From contig JAUUZS010000171.1 in assembly GCA_030589835.1 (NCBI GenBank), positions 1 through 8,205 on the forward strand: a DNA stretch of 8,205 nucleotides, given 5' to 3'. Shown in pieces: positions 5,899 to 8,205 of the stretch; position 1 is the first letter of the stretch; each line of letters begins with the position of its first letter. The position numbers and the translations under genes were made by a program. A model generated the notes under the pieces. That model was given only the letters and a program-made list of their open reading frames with translations, did not search any database and was not told where the DNA came from. The stretch comes from Cyclobacteriaceae bacterium (lineage in GTDB: Bacteria; Bacteroidota; Bacteroidia; Cytophagales; Cyclobacteriaceae).

Positions 5899-6930
5899 GT
5901 GAAAGCACTTGTTCTGGAAGCATATAATAAACTGGTTTACAAAGAGGAACCAAAACCTGAATATAAGCCAAATGAAGTATTGGTTAAAGTGAAGGCTTGT
6001 GGCATTTGTGGCAGCGATGTACATGGCATGGATGGCAGTACGGGAAGGAGAAATCCGCCACTAATTATGGGCCATGAAGCATCTGGTGTCATCGAAGCGG
6101 TTGGTGACAATGTAAAGTCCTTTGTCCCCGGTGATCGGGTGACTTTTGATTCTACAGAATACCAGCTCAACGATTGGTACACTTTGCAGGGTAAATATAA
6201 CTTAAGCGATAATCGGAAGGTGCTGGGGGTTTCTCCAAAAGAATACCGAAGGCACGGCGCTTTTGCAGAATATATTGTTGTGCCGGAGCATATTGTGTAT
6301 AAGTTGCCGGATAAGGTAAGCTTTGAACAGGCAGCAATGGTTGAGCCTGTGGCTGTAGCATCCCATGCCGTTCGTCTAACGCCAATCAATTTGGGTGATA
6401 CCGTACTGGTTGTAGGAACTGGAATGATAGGCTTGTTTTTAATTCAGGTGCTGAAACTATCCAATGCAGGAAGCATCATTGCGATCGATCTCGATGATGA
6501 AAAACTGAAATTGGCTAAGAAATTTGGTGCGGATCATACGTTGAATTCCAGTTCCCCGGATATTCAAAAGAAAATTTTATCCTTAACAAAAGACCGTGGA
6601 GCCGACATTGTTTTTGAGGCAGTTGGTATTGAGCCAACAGTGAATATGGCCATCGAAAATGTTCGGAAGGGAGGAATGGTGACACTTGTCGGAAACCTTG
6701 CTCCAAAAGTTAATTTTCCTTTACAATCTGTAGTAACCAGGGAAATTCGTGTGCAGGGAAGTTGTGCTATTGCCGGCGAATATGCGCAGGTGTTGGAAAT
6801 GATGGAGAGGGGACTAGTTGATATTGAACCACTGTTAAGCGCTACGGCCCCACTGAGCGAAGGCGCTTCCTGGTTTAGTAGATTATATAAAAAAGAGCCG
6901 GGATTAAATAAAGTGGTATTGGTCCCCTGA
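5899..6930 (+). CDS. Zinc-type alcohol/polyol dehydrogenase (MDR superfamily)
   Basis: I place the start at GTG 5899, giving 343 residues, the usual length, and an N-terminus (MKALVLEAYNKLVY) like its relatives; the 37 extra codons from 5788 look non-coding and contain the promoter box. The protein oxidises a secondary alcohol, probably of a sugar or polyol, with NAD. Visible features: catalytic zinc ligands C37 (in CGICGSDVH), H59 and E60 (GHEASG), and E149 (MVEPVAV); a Rossmann fold with GTGMIG at 173-178 and D197 at the end of the second strand, favouring NAD over NADP. The lobe that normally carries four structural-zinc cysteines has Q89, D92, T95 and S103 instead. It resembles sorbitol, threonine or galactitol-phosphate dehydrogenases; the substrate is not decidable. 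The next gene begins 52 bases later and is probably co-transcribed. Confidence 0.85.
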   Translation: MKALVLEAYNKLVYKEEPKPEYKPNEVLVKVKACGICGSDVHGMDGSTGRRNPPLIMGHEASGVIEAVGDNVKSFVPGDRVTFDSTEYQLNDWYTLQGKYNLSDNRKVLGVSPKEYRRHGAFAEYIVVPEHIVYKLPDKVSFEQAAMVEPVAVASHAVRLTPINLGDTVLVVGTGMIGLFLIQVLKLSNAGSIIAIDLDDEKLKLAKKFGADHTLNSSSPDIQKKILSLTKDRGADIVFEAVGIEPTVNMAIENVRKGGMVTLVGNLAPKVNFPLQSVVTREIRVQGSCAIAGEYAQVLEMMERGLVDIEPLLSATAPLSEGASWFSRLYKKEPGLNKVVLVP

Positions 6931-6951
6931 GCTTGAAGATGGATTGGTAGG

Positions 6952-6984
6952 AGATTGAATATAGATTGAATAAAGATTGATAAT
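6952..6984 (+). repeat. Three tandem 11-bp repeats before the oxidoreductase start
   Basis: AGATTGAATAT, AGATTGAATAA and AGATTGATAAT stand head to tail, and the third runs into the ATG at 6983. They fill most of the gap after the dehydrogenase. The copies differ by one to a few bases. They may affect ribosome entry, or may be a simple slippage product. Confidence 0.75.
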
Positions 6985-8107
6985 GGATATGTTACGAACA
7001 GGAATTGTAGGTTGCGGAAAAGTGGCGCATTTACATGCTCAAGCATTGAGAAATTTAGTTGATTCTGATTTTGCAGCAGTCTTTAGCAGGACGCTGAGTA
7101 AGGCTAAAGATTTTGGAAATCAGTATGGTGTAAATGCTTACGATAATATTTCGAAGATGGTGTCTGATGAAAAGCTTGATTTGGTAATCATTTGTACCCC
7201 ACACCCCAATCATTTGGAACCTGCACTGGAGGCGATGAATGCCGGAGCCCATGTTTTGGTTGAGAAACCGCTTGCCTCTTCATTGGAAGATTGCGATGCC
7301 ATGATCAGTGCTGCCACCAATAATAGAAAAAAATTAGGAGTCATTAGTCAGCGCAGATGGTATGGGCCTGTGCAGAGGCTTAAAAAGGCGATTGAGGATG
7401 GTAAGATCGGTCGGCCTGCGCTGGGCACGATTAATATGCTTGGCTGGAGGGATGAAAATTATTATTCCTCCGATCCGTGGCGTGGCTCCTGGAAGCATGA
7501 AGGCGGAGGCGTTTTGGTCAACCAGGCGCCACACCAATTAGATGTGCTGTTATGGTTTATGGGAGAGGTGGATGAGGTATATGGAACCTGGGCCAATTTA
7601 AACCACCCTTATATTGAAGTGGAAGATACGGCACTCGCCATAGTGAAATTTAAAAATGGTGGGCTTGGAAATATCATCGTGAGCAATTCGCAAAAGCCCG
7701 GGATTTATGGCAAGATTCAGATCCATGGTAGTAATGGGGCCTCTGTTGGGGTGCAGCCCGAAGGAGGCGCCATTTTTATTGCCGGCATGTAAAAGATTGC
7801 TGAACCGCCAGTTAATGATCTTTGGACGGTTCCTGGAGAGGAAAAGTTGCTTGACAATTGGATTAGAGAGGACTCCGAATTTTTCAATACTATCGATCCT
7901 ACAGTTTATTATATAGAAAGACAGATTGAGGATTTTTTAGTTGCTATAAAAGAGGATAGAGTTCCTCTTGTGACTGGTGAAGAAGGCAGAAAGACGGTTG
8001 AACTTTTTACCGCAATTTATCGGTCTCAGCGGGATAATAAACCCATTAAATTTCCATTGAAACCGGAGATTGGGAAACATGATTACGATGGCCGTATTTC
8101 GGGTTAA
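6983..8107 (+). pseudogene. Gfo/Idh/MocA-family oxidoreductase interrupted by an in-frame TAA
   Basis: From ATG 6983 (ATG 6989 is also possible) the frame runs 269 codons to TAA at 7790-7792, then continues in the same frame without another stop to TAA at 8105-8107. Before the stop: a Rossmann start (RTGIVGCGKVAHLHA), IICTPHPNH, the E94-K95-P96 motif with the catalytic lysine, WRGSWKHEGGG and the active-site segment with H184 and D187. After it: KIAEPPVNDLWTVPGEE, YYIERQIEDFLVAI and GRKTVELFTAIYRSQRDN, all normal for the C-terminal domain. So one codon has become a stop; TCA to TAA is one possible change. Intact, it would be a 374-residue NAD(P)-dependent sugar oxidoreductase working with the upstream dehydrogenase. 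The truncated form lacks the last strands and helices of its C-terminal domain and is probably inactive. A sequencing error or readthrough cannot be excluded. Confidence 0.85.
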
Positions 8108-8127
8108 TATTCCTTTCGGAAATTGAG

Positions 8128-8205
8128 TTACAGGGGTTCAGGGTAGTGTACTCCAAATGTTTCAACCCGGGTGAAGATTAACCTGTCACCGCTGAAAAAA
8201 GTAAA
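8128..8205 (-). CDS. C-terminal end of an unidentified gene (5' part beyond the window)
   Basis: Twenty-five codons on the minus strand read FTFFSGDRLIFTRVETFG and then VHYPEPL before TAA at 8128-8130. The composition looks coding and the stop sits 20 bases from the convergent oxidoreductase's stop, with only a small TTCC-TTTC-GGAA hairpin between. Too little is present to name a family. Confidence 0.4.
   Translation of the reverse strand, partial: FTFFSGDRLIFTRVETFGVHYPEPL

Noticed and set aside
5937..6389. 150-codon minus-strand open frame inside the dehydrogenase gene
   Set aside because: It is antisense to a clear zinc dehydrogenase and its residue composition (many Ser, Thr, Pro) is typical of a shadow frame.
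8107..8130. TTCC-TTTC-GGAA hairpin between convergent stops as a terminator
   Set aside because: The stem is only four base pairs and there is no T-tract.

Overview
The window comes from a low-GC member of the Bacteroidota, probably a Cytophagales- or Chitinophagales-like environmental bacterium. Three things support this. The Rhs core is of the Bacteroidota type (YYPFG, then a DPLSES/YVYAANNP block). Promoter-like boxes read TAnnTTT(G/A), the -7 element of that phylum, with little sign of Shine-Dalgarno sequences. The toxin-antitoxin (TA) and YdeI-type proteins are of kinds common in the group. The exact taxon cannot be read from the window.

Region 1 (1-1833) is the 3' end of a polymorphic-toxin locus. 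It holds the C-terminal end of an Rhs protein with a 226-residue variable tail that I do not recognise, and a two-TM-helix protein that overlaps it by one base (TAATG) and is the probable immunity protein. A strong intrinsic terminator closes the unit. GC content drops sharply just before the end of the Rhs core, as expected of a swapped toxin/immunity cassette.

Region 2 (1834-3479) has an intergenic stretch with a REP-like GC-rich palindrome, then an exported nucleoside hydrolase on the minus strand, then AT-rich non-coding sequence.

Region 3 (3480-5164) is a small TA island. Two type II modules of different sequence (3620-4155 and 4610-5164) each follow a copy of the same 60-bp repeat (59/60 identical) and a related promoter leader. 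Between them lie a second palindrome, a hairpin terminator, and a frameshifted remnant that looks like the tail of an XRE-type regulator.

Region 4 (5219-8107) is metabolic. A DUF1905/YdeI-type protein reads on the minus strand. A zinc-type alcohol/polyol dehydrogenase (GTG start) and a Gfo/Idh/MocA oxidoreductase read on the plus strand and probably form a sugar or polyol oxidation operon. The second gene is broken by an in-frame TAA, yet reading continues in the same frame for 105 more codons with clear family similarity. The last 78 bases hold the C-terminal end of an unidentified minus-strand gene.

The strongest candidate for something undescribed is the Rhs tail with its membrane-bound partner. 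A glycine zipper in the tail and two membrane helices in the partner suggest a membrane-acting toxin with an immunity protein in the same membrane. The repeated leader in front of two unrelated TA modules is second.
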